Shown: positions 27,227 through 36,894 of the stretch, piece after piece
Layout of the letters: each line of letters begins with the position of its first letter
Position numbering within the stretch: the first letter of the stretch is position 1
From: an uncultured Blautia sp.
Lineage (GTDB): Bacteria; Bacillota; Clostridia; Lachnospirales; Lachnospiraceae
Length of the DNA: 64,000 bases
Assembly (NCBI GenBank): GCA_937893675.1
Contig: CALBGI010000014.1
Span: 1 to 64,000, forward strand
Reading direction: 5' to 3'
Notes under the pieces: model-generated
The model's database searches: none
The model's input: only the letters and a program-made list of their open reading frames with translations
What the model was told of the DNA's origin: nothing
Translations under genes and position numbers: made by a program

Positions 27227-28420
27227 ATGAAACGACAGAACAAGTTTCTGCTGGCTTTGGCGCTGACGCTTGCCATGACTTCTGGAAGTCTCGTGGTATT
27301 TGCGGCTTTTCAGGATTCTGTAAAGGTAAAAAACAATCTGGCTCTCGGCGACGTCAATATTTCTCTTAAAGAATACAGACGAAAAAATCAGAGAGAATAT
27401 CCTTATCAAAATCCTCAGATTGTACTGCCTGGCGATACCGTTTCCAAAATCCCCAGGATCACAAACAAAGCAGAGCCCTGCTGGGTGCGTGTATGGCTTG
27501 GCTTTTCCGAAATTGACAACCATAAAAATATGCTTTCCGAAGATGATATTTTTGGAATGAATGAAGCGTGGGTAAAACGGGGAGACTACTTTTATTATAC
27601 AAAGATCCTGGAGGAACAGGAAAGCGTGGATGTGTTCAGCGGGATAAAAATTCCGGAAGCCTGGGATTCCTCTTATTCCCTTCTTCAGACAGAAGTATCC
27701 ATTCATGCCCAGGCTGTTCAGGCCGCAAATTTCACACCGGATTTTTCAGCAATGTCTCCGTGGGGCGATCTGGATATTGAAAAATGTGTACATGCAGATC
27801 GCAATACCTCCTGCTGCAAAAACGAAACTCTGAAGCTTCGCGTGGAATTTGAAAAAAGCGCACATCGGCTTCTGGCTGTACCCGGAGATTTTTTCCATAA
27901 TTTTGACACTGTCATGCCTGGAGATATCTGCCGGGATAACATTGCCCTTTCCAATACGACAGAACATACAGCCAGTCTTTATTTTCACACAGAGCAGGAA
28001 GCATTGACAGAAAAACAGCAGGAGGTTTTGGAACAGCTTTCGCTTACGATATGGATGGACAAAAAGCAGCTCTATTCCGGAACTCTCGGCGCAAAGGAGC
28101 TTTCCGAAAAAATCCTTCTGGGCGAATTTCCTCCTGACAGCCAGGGAAATATGGAATTTGAGATCACAGTCCCGAAAGAGCTTACCAACACTTATGCGCT
28201 GCGTGATACAAAGGTAACCTGGGTATTTTCGCTGAAAGAAGAGGAAGTTCCTCCGACAGATACGCTTCTGGAGGAGCAGGAACAGCCGGAACGTACGCCG
28301 TCCGTCAGGACAGCAGACGAAAGTCCTCTCTTTTTCCATGTTCTGCTTCTTCTATTCTCGATTTCAGCTGTCCTTGCAATAGCCGTCATCCAAAAAGGAG
28401 GAAATCCCCATGAAAAATAA
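27227..28420 (+). CDS. SipW-dependent protein 3 with C-terminal membrane anchor
   Basis: 397 aa. Signal peptide ending VVFAAFQDSVKVKNNLALGDV, a variant of the SipW motif. The N-terminal half (to about 180) repeats the fold of proteins 1 and 2; a second beta-rich half (about 190-340) contains VMPGDICRDNIALSN; a Glu/Pro-rich spacer and a hydrophobic helix (about 365-388) with a short basic tail follow. It is the only one of the three with a membrane anchor, so it could tether a fibre (inference). ATG 27227 is set by AGGAGG at 27213-27218; earlier in-frame GTG and ATG codons overlap that site. Confidence 0.75.
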   Translation: MKRQNKFLLALALTLAMTSGSLVVFAAFQDSVKVKNNLALGDVNISLKEYRRKNQREYPYQNPQIVLPGDTVSKIPRITNKAEPCWVRVWLGFSEIDNHKNMLSEDDIFGMNEAWVKRGDYFYYTKILEEQESVDVFSGIKIPEAWDSSYSLLQTEVSIHAQAVQAANFTPDFSAMSPWGDLDIEKCVHADRNTSCCKNETLKLRVEFEKSAHRLLAVPGDFFHNFDTVMPGDICRDNIALSNTTEHTASLYFHTEQEALTEKQQEVLEQLSLTIWMDKKQLYSGTLGAKELSEKILLGEFPPDSQGNMEFEITVPKELTNTYALRDTKVTWVFSLKEEEVPPTDTLLEEQEQPERTPSVRTADESPLFFHVLLLLFSISAVLAIAVIQKGGNPHEK

Positions 28421-30731
28421 AATCGTTCCTTTGCTTTTATCCATGCTTCTTATGGCGACCACCGTATGGGCAGCCGCGACTGAAGAAATTTCCATGCCGG
28501 CCCCAAAAACGGCTGAGATTTCCTCCGCACCGCTGCCGTTGGAGGATTCGTGTCCGACACCGACTGCCGCACCGGCACCGACACCATCTGAAACACCGGC
28601 GCCCATACCAACGGAAATACCGCCGGCTCCCACCCAAGCGCCTGTGCCCCTACCGGAAGTGACCATTACGCCGGAAGCAACACCAACCCCGGAAGCAATG
28701 CCAACTCCGGAAGCAATGCCGGAAACGACGCCTGCTCCGGAAACTCCCGCTCCCACACAAACGCCATCCTCCACACCAACACCTCTGCCAACGCCCACGC
28801 CTACAAAATTTCCAGAGGACGAGCTTCTTGTCATGGATGAAACCAATGCGCAGGAACTGGAAGCGGGAGATGACAGCTCACAGGAGGTCATTGAAGAAAT
28901 TGAGGAGGGAAATCTTCTGGCGCTCACCATTGCAGAACCAAACTACTCGCGGGCTGTCGGAAAATACACGCTGATCAACAATGGCTATCTTTATGCAGAT
29001 GAAATCTGGACACAGGAGAATTATCAAAACCAGGACCGCATGGCAACCAGCTATTATCAGGTTGAATATGTGGATGCCAGGGGGCAGCTCACCCGCGCGC
29101 CTGCCTACTGTATCGAATCCAACAAGCTTGGAATTGCAGGACAGGGAGATTCCGAGCAGGTGAAGGATGAGGCTGTAAAAATCCTTACAGATGCAAACAT
29201 GAAAAAGCTTTTGTACTTTGGCTGGGGCGGCCCGGGAGATGTGTGCGATTCCTACGACCCAACCTGCGAACACATCACCTGGGATGCAGAAAACCGGTAT
29301 GTATTTACCCATTTTGCGCTGAGCAAAATTTACTGCGGACAGGTCGGATACGCAACTGCTCAGGAAATAGAACATGTGGGACTGAATCGCTTTATCGACT
29401 ATATCCTGGGTCTCCAGATTCCCTCCCGGGACGGCACAAAGCTTCTCACCTACAACAAGGACGGCATAAAAGAGGAGTCAAAGAATCTGGGTGTGGATTT
29501 AAAAATCTGCAGAAACGCAAAGGCGGTCTTTCCCTTTGTGTGGGATTCCTTTGGAGATGATTTCCGTATCACAAACATGGTGTACGTATCGGACGCCAAT
29601 ACAGACAATGGAATCCAGATTACCAGAAATGCCGGGGAGAACTGGCAGCTTGCCTACTGGGAAAGCTGGGAGGATTACGAAAACCGCGGCGAAAAAAATC
29701 CTCGTATAGGACCGACAGAAGGGACGGTCCAGCTCAAAAGCGGCGCTTATTTTTATCTTGTTTTTCCTTTAATGCAGGTTCAGCCAGTGACGTTTCAATT
29801 TCCGTCCGTGCTGAATCCTCTCACCTATCTCTGGCTTGACGCAGAAGAGCAAAAAGATTCGGCCTATCAGGATTACGGCTTTGTCACCCACGAAGGCACC
29901 TACATAAACACCAGTCTGACGGTAAATCCGCTTCCCATGGGAAGCCTCCTTCTGGAAAAGACCTGCTCCGTCAGCGGCGCCCCCGTGGCAAAAGCACAGT
30001 ATACCCTATATGCGGGAGAGGATATTTACAGCGGAATGAACTGGTGCTTCCAAAAAGATTCCGTGGTGGAAACCTGCACAACAGACCCGCGAGGCCAGAG
30101 CCGCTTTGATCATCTTCCTCCCGGCCGTTACTACGTCAAGGAAACTCTAGCAGCGCCCGGATACCAGCTGGACAACCGGACATATCCCGTCACAGTCGTC
30201 AATAATTACGGAGAAGGCCGCCCGGAAAAGGTGCTCCGCGTGCAGGATGACCCGGAGAAAAAAGCGACCGGACAGATTACGATAACCAAAAAAATCCGGG
30301 AGGCAGATATCCTCTGGGCACACGGCAATCCAACCTTTTTCTTCCGGATTGAAGGAACAGACAGCGAGGGAAGGAGGCAGCAGTTTGAAGATTTTATTTC
30401 CTTTCAGCCTGGAAACTACAAAAAAGACCAAAACGGCTACGCCTATATCAGCCTTACCTTTTCTCAGATTCCGGAGGGACATTATCAGATATATGAGCTG
30501 CCTGCGCTTCGCTATTATCTGAAAAGTGCAGCGGCAGATACGCAGAATGTGACCATTACCACCGGAAAAAAACCGGCCTTTGGCCTGACGCCAAAAGAGA
30601 CTGCTTACGGAACCGCTGTGATTTCACAGACATTTCCGGCAGCGCGCCTCACCTTTGTCAACGAAAAGGCAAGATTTGACGGCTACAGCCACAGTCAGGT
30701 GATCAAAAACAAAATTCCGCTGTCCTGGTAA
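28410..30731 (+). CDS. thioester-domain/SpaA-type adhesin with proline stalk
   Basis: 773 aa secreted protein. Signal peptide (1-22), Pro/Thr-rich stalk (about 50-135), then a domain like the Cys-Gln thioester (TED) domains of Gram-positive adhesins: APAYCIES with Cys234, and THFALSKIY (300-308) where the family has TQxA. The Gln is His301, so the thioester may not form. Next come a SpaA/Cna-B domain (about 510-605: LLLEKT ... YYVKETLAAPGY with the Lys and Glu of isopeptide-forming domains) and a second pilin-like domain (about 615-765). No LPXTG and no membrane helix; it ends KNKIPLSW. Overlaps the preceding gene by 11 bases with AAGGAGG. Attachment to the fibre must be by another route. Confidence 0.8.
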   Translation: MKNKIVPLLLSMLLMATTVWAAATEEISMPAPKTAEISSAPLPLEDSCPTPTAAPAPTPSETPAPIPTEIPPAPTQAPVPLPEVTITPEATPTPEAMPTPEAMPETTPAPETPAPTQTPSSTPTPLPTPTPTKFPEDELLVMDETNAQELEAGDDSSQEVIEEIEEGNLLALTIAEPNYSRAVGKYTLINNGYLYADEIWTQENYQNQDRMATSYYQVEYVDARGQLTRAPAYCIESNKLGIAGQGDSEQVKDEAVKILTDANMKKLLYFGWGGPGDVCDSYDPTCEHITWDAENRYVFTHFALSKIYCGQVGYATAQEIEHVGLNRFIDYILGLQIPSRDGTKLLTYNKDGIKEESKNLGVDLKICRNAKAVFPFVWDSFGDDFRITNMVYVSDANTDNGIQITRNAGENWQLAYWESWEDYENRGEKNPRIGPTEGTVQLKSGAYFYLVFPLMQVQPVTFQFPSVLNPLTYLWLDAEEQKDSAYQDYGFVTHEGTYINTSLTVNPLPMGSLLLEKTCSVSGAPVAKAQYTLYAGEDIYSGMNWCFQKDSVVETCTTDPRGQSRFDHLPPGRYYVKETLAAPGYQLDNRTYPVTVVNNYGEGRPEKVLRVQDDPEKKATGQITITKKIREADILWAHGNPTFFFRIEGTDSEGRRQQFEDFISFQPGNYKKDQNGYAYISLTFSQIPEGHYQIYELPALRYYLKSAAADTQNVTITTGKKPAFGLTPKETAYGTAVISQTFPAARLTFVNEKARFDGYSHSQVIKNKIPLSW
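28671..28724 (+). repeat. three 18-bp coding repeats in the adhesin stalk
   Basis: Units at 28671, 28689 and 28707 beginning CCGGAAGCAA, coding P-E-A-(T/M)-P-x. They lie in the proline stalk between signal peptide and thioester-like domain. Confidence 0.8.
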
Positions 30732-30749
30732 GCAAAAGAAAAATCAAAC

Positions 30750-30778
30750 TGGACAAAATTCGCTGAATCAGTTAAAAT
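30750..30778 (+). promoter_or_regulatory. possible promoter before miaB
   Basis: TGGACA (30750-30755), 17 bp, TAAAAT (30773-30778). A hairpin follows within about 10 bases of the expected start. Confidence 0.5.
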
Positions 30779-30789
30779 ACTCTAGTAAC

Positions 30790-30823
30790 GGGGAGCTGTC
30801 GCAAAGTTTGCGGCAGCCCCTTT
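30790..30823 (+). terminator. hairpin after the adhesin gene
   Basis: Stem GGGG-A-GCTGTCGCAAA with TTTGCGGCAGCCCC and a short TTT. Probably the terminator of the surface operon, although it would also begin any transcript from the promoter just before it. Confidence 0.65.
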
Positions 30824-30872
30824 CATGAAGGACGAAACTAAAAAACACTTATAAAACAGAGAGGTTTCTACA

Positions 30873-32267
30873 ATGGTTTCAGAAAGAGACAGACAGTATA
30901 CATACATTGAAAAAATAAAAGAACGGATATCTGCAGACAGCCAAAAAGCCGGGCGCAGATTTACCTACTGCCTCACAACCTTCGGCTGCCAGATGAACGA
31001 AAAACAATCTGAGGTTGTAGCGGGGATTATGGATGAATGCGGATTTGTCCGTGTCCGTCAGGAGGAAGCGGACGTAGTTATTTACAATACCTGCACTGTG
31101 CGGGAAAACGCCAATCTCAAGGTCTATGGACACCTTGGACGCCTCCAGAATCTGAAAAAGCACAATCCGGACATGAAGATCGTCCTGTTCGGCTGCATGA
31201 TGCAGGAATCCCATGTGGTTGAGAAGATCCGAAAAGATTATCCCTTTGTAAATCTGGTGTTTGGCACTCACAATATTTTTAAATTTGCACAGCTTTTCTT
31301 TACGATGCTGGAGTCCGAAAGCCAGATTGTAGACATCTGGGAGGGAACCGACGAAATCGTGGAGGATTTGCCCACGGAACGAAATTACGATTTCAAATCA
31401 GGCGTAAACATCATGTTCGGCTGCAACAATTTCTGCAGCTACTGTATTGTACCCTATGTGAGAGGGCGCGAGCGAAGCCGCGAGCCTGAGGCGATCGTGC
31501 GGGAGATTGAAGCTCTTGTGGCGGATGGTGTTACAGAGGTTATGCTTCTTGGGCAGAACGTGAATTCTTATGGAAAAACGCTTTCCACACCGGTTTCCTT
31601 TGCCCAGCTTTTGCAGCAGGTGGAAAAAATAGAAGGTCTTAAACGCATCCGCTTTATGACCTCTCATCCCAAGGATCTGTCTGACGAACTCATCGCAGTA
31701 ATGGCAGAAAGCCAAAAAGTGTGCCACCACCTGCATCTTCCCATGCAGTCCGGCAGCAGCCGTATTCTGAAAGAGATGAATCGCCGTTATGACAAAGAAA
31801 CCTATCTGAAGCTGGTAGAGAAGATACGAACAGCCATTCCGGATATTTCCCTTACCACAGATATCATTGTGGGATTTCCGGGAGAGACGGAAGAGGATTT
31901 TCTGGAAACCATGGATGTGGTGGATCAGGTCGGCTTTGACACCGCCTTTACCTTTATTTATTCCAAGAGAAGCGGAACACCGGCTGCCGCAAAAGAAGAC
32001 CAGGTGCCGCAGGATGTGGTAAAGAACCGCTTTGACCGCCTTCTCGGCCTGGTGCAGGAAAAAGGCCGCACGGCATCTTCCCGGTTTGAGGGAACCGTGC
32101 AGGAGGTTCTGGTGGAGACAGAAAGCAAGGACAAGGGTGTGCTCACCGGACGGACACAATATAATCTTCTGGTACATTTTCCGGGAGACGTATCCCTCAT
32201 GGGACAGTATGTAAACGTCCGTCTGGATACCTGCAAAGGCTTTTACTATCTGGGAACCCTTGTTTAA
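30873..32267 (+). CDS. miaB: tRNA-2-methylthio-N6-dimethylallyladenosine synthase
   Basis: 464 aa radical-SAM methylthiotransferase that modifies A37 of tRNAs reading U-starting codons, after MiaA. Domains: N-terminal MTTase with TTFGCQMNE, radical-SAM motif CNNFCSYC near 184, and C-terminal TRAM. Opens a run of seven closely spaced genes that includes miaA. Confidence 0.95.
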   Translation: MVSERDRQYTYIEKIKERISADSQKAGRRFTYCLTTFGCQMNEKQSEVVAGIMDECGFVRVRQEEADVVIYNTCTVRENANLKVYGHLGRLQNLKKHNPDMKIVLFGCMMQESHVVEKIRKDYPFVNLVFGTHNIFKFAQLFFTMLESESQIVDIWEGTDEIVEDLPTERNYDFKSGVNIMFGCNNFCSYCIVPYVRGRERSREPEAIVREIEALVADGVTEVMLLGQNVNSYGKTLSTPVSFAQLLQQVEKIEGLKRIRFMTSHPKDLSDELIAVMAESQKVCHHLHLPMQSGSSRILKEMNRRYDKETYLKLVEKIRTAIPDISLTTDIIVGFPGETEEDFLETMDVVDQVGFDTAFTFIYSKRSGTPAAAKEDQVPQDVVKNRFDRLLGLVQEKGRTASSRFEGTVQEVLVETESKDKGVLTGRTQYNLLVHFPGDVSLMGQYVNVRLDTCKGFYYLGTLV

Positions 32268-32298
32268 AAAAGAAACAGCAAGAACAGGAGATTGAAAC

Positions 32299-34932
32299 AT
32301 GGCATTGTCACCAATGATGCAGGAATATCAAAAAACAAAAGAAGAACACAAGGACTGTATTCTGTTTTACCGGCTGGGAGATTTCTACGAAATGTTTTTT
32401 GAGGATGCGCTCACAGCCTCCAAAGAGCTTGAAATCACTCTTACCGGAAAGGACTGCGGCCTTGAGGAACGCGCGCCCATGTGCGGCGTTCCTTTTCACG
32501 CAGCGGAAACCTATATCAACCGTCTCATTGAAAAAGGCTACAAAGTGGCTATCTGTGAGCAGGTGGAAGACCCCAAAAAAGCAAAAGGGCTTGTAAAGCG
32601 GGAAGTCGTGCGCATCGTCACGCCGGGCACTACGCTGGATGCCATGTCTCTTGATGAAACCAAAAACAATTACCTCATGTCCATTGTATCCATGGAGGAT
32701 CATTTCGGCTGTGCCATTGCGGATATCACCACCGGAGACTGCTTTGTGACAGAAATCGACCGTGCGCAGAAGCTGATGGACGAGATCAACAAATTTGTTC
32801 CCGCAGAGATCATCTGCAACGACGCCCTGTTTATGAGCGGTATGAATCTGAAGGATTTGAAAGACCGTCTTGGAATCTGTGTGTTTTCCTTGGATTCCTG
32901 GTATTTTGACGATGAGCTGTGCCGGCGCACTCTGAAGGAGCATTTCCAGGTAAAAAGTCTGGACGGACTTGGCATCGGAGATTTTGACAGCGGCATTATC
33001 GCAGCGGGCGCTCTGTTTTTGTATCTCAAAGAAACCCAGAAAAATACCCTGTCTCATATGGCGAGCATCCGCCCCTATACCGCGGAAATGTTCATGCTCA
33101 TTGACAGCTCCAGCCGCAGAAATCTGGAACTTGTGGAAACTCTCCGTGAAAAGCAGAAAAAGGGCTCTCTTCTCTGGGTGCTGGACAAGACCAAAACCGC
33201 TATGGGCGCCAGAACCCTTCGCTCCTATGTGGAGCAGCCTCTTATCAACGCGCAGGAGATCGAGCGCCGTCTGGAAGCGGTGGAAGAACTGAATCAGCAG
33301 CCGATGCTCCGGGATGAGCTGCGGGAATACCTTCAGCCCATCTATGATCTGGAGCGTCTCATCAGCCGCATCAGCTACAAATCCGCCAATCCCAGGGATC
33401 TGGTATCCTTTGCATCCTCTCTGGAAATGATCCCCCACATCAGGCAGGTCCTGAAAGAGTTTCAGGCACCGCTTCTTCAGGAGCTTTATGAAACTATGGA
33501 CGGCCTTGAGGATATCACGGAGCTGATCAAACGTGCTATTGTGGAGGAACCTCCCTTGGCGCAGCGTGACGGCGGTATTATCCGGGAGGGCTACAACGAA
33601 GACGTGGACAAATTCCGCCGCTCCAGGACAGACGGCAAGAAATGGCTGGCAGAGCTGGAAGCCAGAGAGCGGGAGCGCACCGGGATCAAAACCATGAAGA
33701 TCAAATTCAACCGGGTATTTGGTTATTCCCTGGAAATCACCAACTCCTTCAAGGACCTGGTGCCGGACAACTACGTGCGCAAGCAGACACTGACCAACGC
33801 GGAGCGTTATATTACTCAGGAACTGAAAGAGCTGGAAGATTTGATCCTTGGAGCGGAAGATAAGCTTTACGCACTGGAGTATGAGCTCTTTTCCAATGTA
33901 CGTGATCTGGTCGGCGCGGAAGTGGTACGGATCCAGAAAACCGCCAAAGCCGTCGCGGCTCTGGATGTATTTGCTTCCCTTGCCTTTGTGGCGCAGCGAA
34001 ATAATTACGTTCGCCCCAGGATAAACGAAAACGGCGTAATCGACATCAAAAACGGCCGCCATCCCGTGGTGGAACAGATGATCGAAAACGATATGTTCAT
34101 CGCCAACGATACCTATCTTGACAATAATAAAAAACGGATTTCCATTATCACCGGCCCGAACATGGCCGGAAAATCCACTTACATGCGACAGACCGCACTG
34201 ATCGTGCTCATGGCGCAGCTTGGAAGCTTTGTTCCGGCAGAAAAAGCTTCCATCGGCGTGGTGGACCGGATATTTACCCGTGTGGGAGCTTCCGATGATC
34301 TGGCCAGCGGCCAGAGCACTTTTATGGTGGAGATGACGGAGGTTGCCAATATTCTTCGCAATGCAACGGCGAAAAGCCTTTTGATCCTGGATGAGATTGG
34401 CCGCGGCACCAGCACCTTTGACGGACTTTCCATTGCCTGGGCTGTCATTGAGCATATCAGCAGCCCCAAGCTCTGCGGTGCAAAAACGCTGTTTGCCACC
34501 CATTATCATGAGCTGACAGAGCTGGAGGGAAAAATCCCGGGGGTGAACAATTACTGTATCGCTGTCAAGGAAAAAGGGGACGACATCGTTTTTCTGCGCA
34601 AAATTGTCAAGGGCGGCGCAGACAAGAGCTACGGCATCCAGGTTGCCCGCCTTGCCGGTGTTCCGGATTCTGTCATCAATCGTGCCAAGGAGCTGGTGGA
34701 GGAATTGTCGGATGCGGATATCACGGCCGCGGTAAAGGATCTGACAGCGCCGAAAAAGAAGCAGAAAATCCGCTACGACGAGGTGGACATGACCCAGATG
34801 AGTCTTTTTGATACGGTGCAGGACAACGATATCGTGGAAGAGATCAAAGGTCTTGACATGGGAAATCTCACTCCCATGGAAGCCATGAACATTCTTTACA
34901 ATCTCCAGAATAAGATCAAAAACCGGTGGTGA
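32299..34932 (+). CDS. mutS: DNA mismatch repair protein MutS
   Basis: 877 aa. Mismatch-binding domain I with the FYEMF motif (29-33), connector, lever/clamp, and ATPase with Walker A GPNMAGKST near 619, DEIGRGTSTFDG and THYHELTEL. Full length. CAGGAGA precedes the ATG. Four bases separate it from mutL. Confidence 0.97.
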   Translation: MALSPMMQEYQKTKEEHKDCILFYRLGDFYEMFFEDALTASKELEITLTGKDCGLEERAPMCGVPFHAAETYINRLIEKGYKVAICEQVEDPKKAKGLVKREVVRIVTPGTTLDAMSLDETKNNYLMSIVSMEDHFGCAIADITTGDCFVTEIDRAQKLMDEINKFVPAEIICNDALFMSGMNLKDLKDRLGICVFSLDSWYFDDELCRRTLKEHFQVKSLDGLGIGDFDSGIIAAGALFLYLKETQKNTLSHMASIRPYTAEMFMLIDSSSRRNLELVETLREKQKKGSLLWVLDKTKTAMGARTLRSYVEQPLINAQEIERRLEAVEELNQQPMLRDELREYLQPIYDLERLISRISYKSANPRDLVSFASSLEMIPHIRQVLKEFQAPLLQELYETMDGLEDITELIKRAIVEEPPLAQRDGGIIREGYNEDVDKFRRSRTDGKKWLAELEARERERTGIKTMKIKFNRVFGYSLEITNSFKDLVPDNYVRKQTLTNAERYITQELKELEDLILGAEDKLYALEYELFSNVRDLVGAEVVRIQKTAKAVAALDVFASLAFVAQRNNYVRPRINENGVIDIKNGRHPVVEQMIENDMFIANDTYLDNNKKRISIITGPNMAGKSTYMRQTALIVLMAQLGSFVPAEKASIGVVDRIFTRVGASDDLASGQSTFMVEMTEVANILRNATAKSLLILDEIGRGTSTFDGLSIAWAVIEHISSPKLCGAKTLFATHYHELTELEGKIPGVNNYCIAVKEKGDDIVFLRKIVKGGADKSYGIQVARLAGVPDSVINRAKELVEELSDADITAAVKDLTAPKKKQKIRYDEVDMTQMSLFDTVQDNDIVEEIKGLDMGNLTPMEAMNILYNLQNKIKNRW

Positions 34933-34936
34933 GTAC

Positions 34937-36886
34937 ATGAGAAAAATTGCAGTTCTGGACAAGCATACCATAGACAAAATTGCAGCGGGAGAGGTGGTGG
35001 AACGTCCGTCTTCCGTTGTAAAGGAGCTGGTGGAAAACGCCATTGATGCCGGAGCTACCGCTGTCACAGTGGAAATTTCCGACGGCGGCAAAAAGCTGAT
35101 CCGCATTACGGACAACGGAAGCGGCCTGGAGGCAGACCAGGTTCCGCTGGCTTTTCTTCGCCATGCCACCAGCAAGATCGAAAAGGTGGAGGATTTGGAG
35201 CACATTGCCTCCCTGGGCTTCCGAGGGGAGGCTCTTTCCAGTATTGCCGCAGTTTCCCAGGTGGAGCTGATCACCAAAACAGCCTCTGCCATGAGCGGGA
35301 TCCGCTATGTCATCGAAGGCGGAGTGGAGCAGTGCCTGGAGGAAATGGGTGCCCCGGAGGGGACAACCTTTCTGGTGCGGAATCTTTTTTACAATACTCC
35401 GGCAAGAAGCAAATTTTTAAAATCGGACATGACAGAGGGCAATTATATCAGCGCGCTCATGGAGCAGCTTGCGCTTTCGCATCCGGAAATTTCCTTTAAA
35501 TATATTCAGAACCGTCAGGTGAAGCTCCACACCTCCGGCAACTACAGCACAAAGGACGTCATCTACAGCATATACGGCCGGGACATCACAAAAGCATTAC
35601 TGCCGGTGGAGGCTGAAAATGACTTTATGAAGCTTACGGGCTTTGCCGGAAAACCGGAGATTGCCCGGGGCAACCGTAATTTTGAGAATTATTATGTCAA
35701 TGGCCGTTTTGTCAAAAACAAAATCATCACCAAGGCTATTGAAGATGCTTACAAAGAATTTCTCATGCATCACAAATTCCCCTTTGTCTCCCTGCATATG
35801 GACATGTCCGGAAATGACCTGGATGTCAATGTGCATCCGGCAAAGCGGGAGGTTCGTTTTGCCCGGGAGGCGCAGGTCTATGACTTTGTTTTTGAGGCAG
35901 TGCGCCGCGCGTTGAAGCAGCGGGAGATGATTCCCCAGGTGCCGGTGACCCGCGAAGAAAAAACAGAGCTGCCTGCTTCTGCGCAGACCTGCCTGAAACC
36001 CTCTGCGGTTCCGGAGCCCTTTGAGGTGCGGCGAAGAGAACTGCTTCGGGAGACGACCCCCTATGGGGTACGCCCTGCTGCGGAAACAGCAGTACGCACA
36101 AAAGAAGCCGCACCTGCATCGGTACAGCTGAGAAAAGCCATTCCGGACCAATCCCCAGAACCGGCCGTAAAACAGGAAAGGCCCGCAGCAGAAGCTGTCC
36201 CGACGCCGGCTGCCAGACCGGAGACCGATCTTCCCAAACCTGACAAAACCCAGGAAACACCCCGGCAGCTGGAGCTTTTCGAGGAAAAGCTTCTGGCACC
36301 GGAGTCCCGAAGCCGTCACATTCTCATCGGACAGATTTTTGATACCTACTGGCTGGTGCAGTTTGAAGATAAATTCTATATTATCGACCAGCACGCTGCC
36401 CACGAAAAGGTGTATTATGAGCGGTTTGTAAAGGAATTCCGAAACAAGACCATACAATCCCAGTATGTCAGTCCCCCTCTGATCGTCTCCTTAAGCCTCG
36501 AGGAAGAAACTGCCCTCAAGGCAAACAAAGCGTATTTCAGGGATTACGGATTTGAAATAGAACCCTTCGGGGGAAGGGAATATGCGATCAGCGCAGTCCC
36601 GTCAAATCTCTATGGCGCTCCCAGCGAGGAGCTGTTTTTGGAGATGCTGGACCACCTGACCGCAGACAATGAGAAAGATCCCTTGTCCCTCTTTACCGCA
36701 CGGCTTGCCACCATGGCCTGCAAGGCCGCGGTCAAGGGCAACCACAAAATGTCGCCGCTGGAGGCGGATAAACTGATCGACGAGCTTCTCACTCTGGAGA
36801 ATCCCTATCACTGTCCCCACGGCCGTCCCACGATCATTTCCATGACCCGTACAGAGCTTGAAAAAAAATTCAAGCGCATTATTTAG
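34937..36886 (+). CDS. mutL: DNA mismatch repair endonuclease MutL
   Basis: 649 aa. GHKL ATPase at the N-terminus (IAAGEVVERP, DNGSGL, GFRGEAL), a Pro/Ala/Glu-rich linker (about 335-440), and the C-terminal dimerisation/nuclease domain with DQHAAHEKVYYE near 484, CKAAVK and CPHGRP. These motifs mark a nicking-type MutL, as in organisms without MutH. Confidence 0.96.
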   Translation: MRKIAVLDKHTIDKIAAGEVVERPSSVVKELVENAIDAGATAVTVEISDGGKKLIRITDNGSGLEADQVPLAFLRHATSKIEKVEDLEHIASLGFRGEALSSIAAVSQVELITKTASAMSGIRYVIEGGVEQCLEEMGAPEGTTFLVRNLFYNTPARSKFLKSDMTEGNYISALMEQLALSHPEISFKYIQNRQVKLHTSGNYSTKDVIYSIYGRDITKALLPVEAENDFMKLTGFAGKPEIARGNRNFENYYVNGRFVKNKIITKAIEDAYKEFLMHHKFPFVSLHMDMSGNDLDVNVHPAKREVRFAREAQVYDFVFEAVRRALKQREMIPQVPVTREEKTELPASAQTCLKPSAVPEPFEVRRRELLRETTPYGVRPAAETAVRTKEAAPASVQLRKAIPDQSPEPAVKQERPAAEAVPTPAARPETDLPKPDKTQETPRQLELFEEKLLAPESRSRHILIGQIFDTYWLVQFEDKFYIIDQHAAHEKVYYERFVKEFRNKTIQSQYVSPPLIVSLSLEEETALKANKAYFRDYGFEIEPFGGREYAISAVPSNLYGAPSEELFLEMLDHLTADNEKDPLSLFTARLATMACKAAVKGNHKMSPLEADKLIDELLTLENPYHCPHGRPTIISMTRTELEKKFKRII

Positions 36887-36894
36887 GAGTGCCT

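Noticed and set aside
32308..35292. 994-codon open frame opposite mutS
   Set aside because: Shadow of mutS/mutL; no ribosome site, no recognisable domain.
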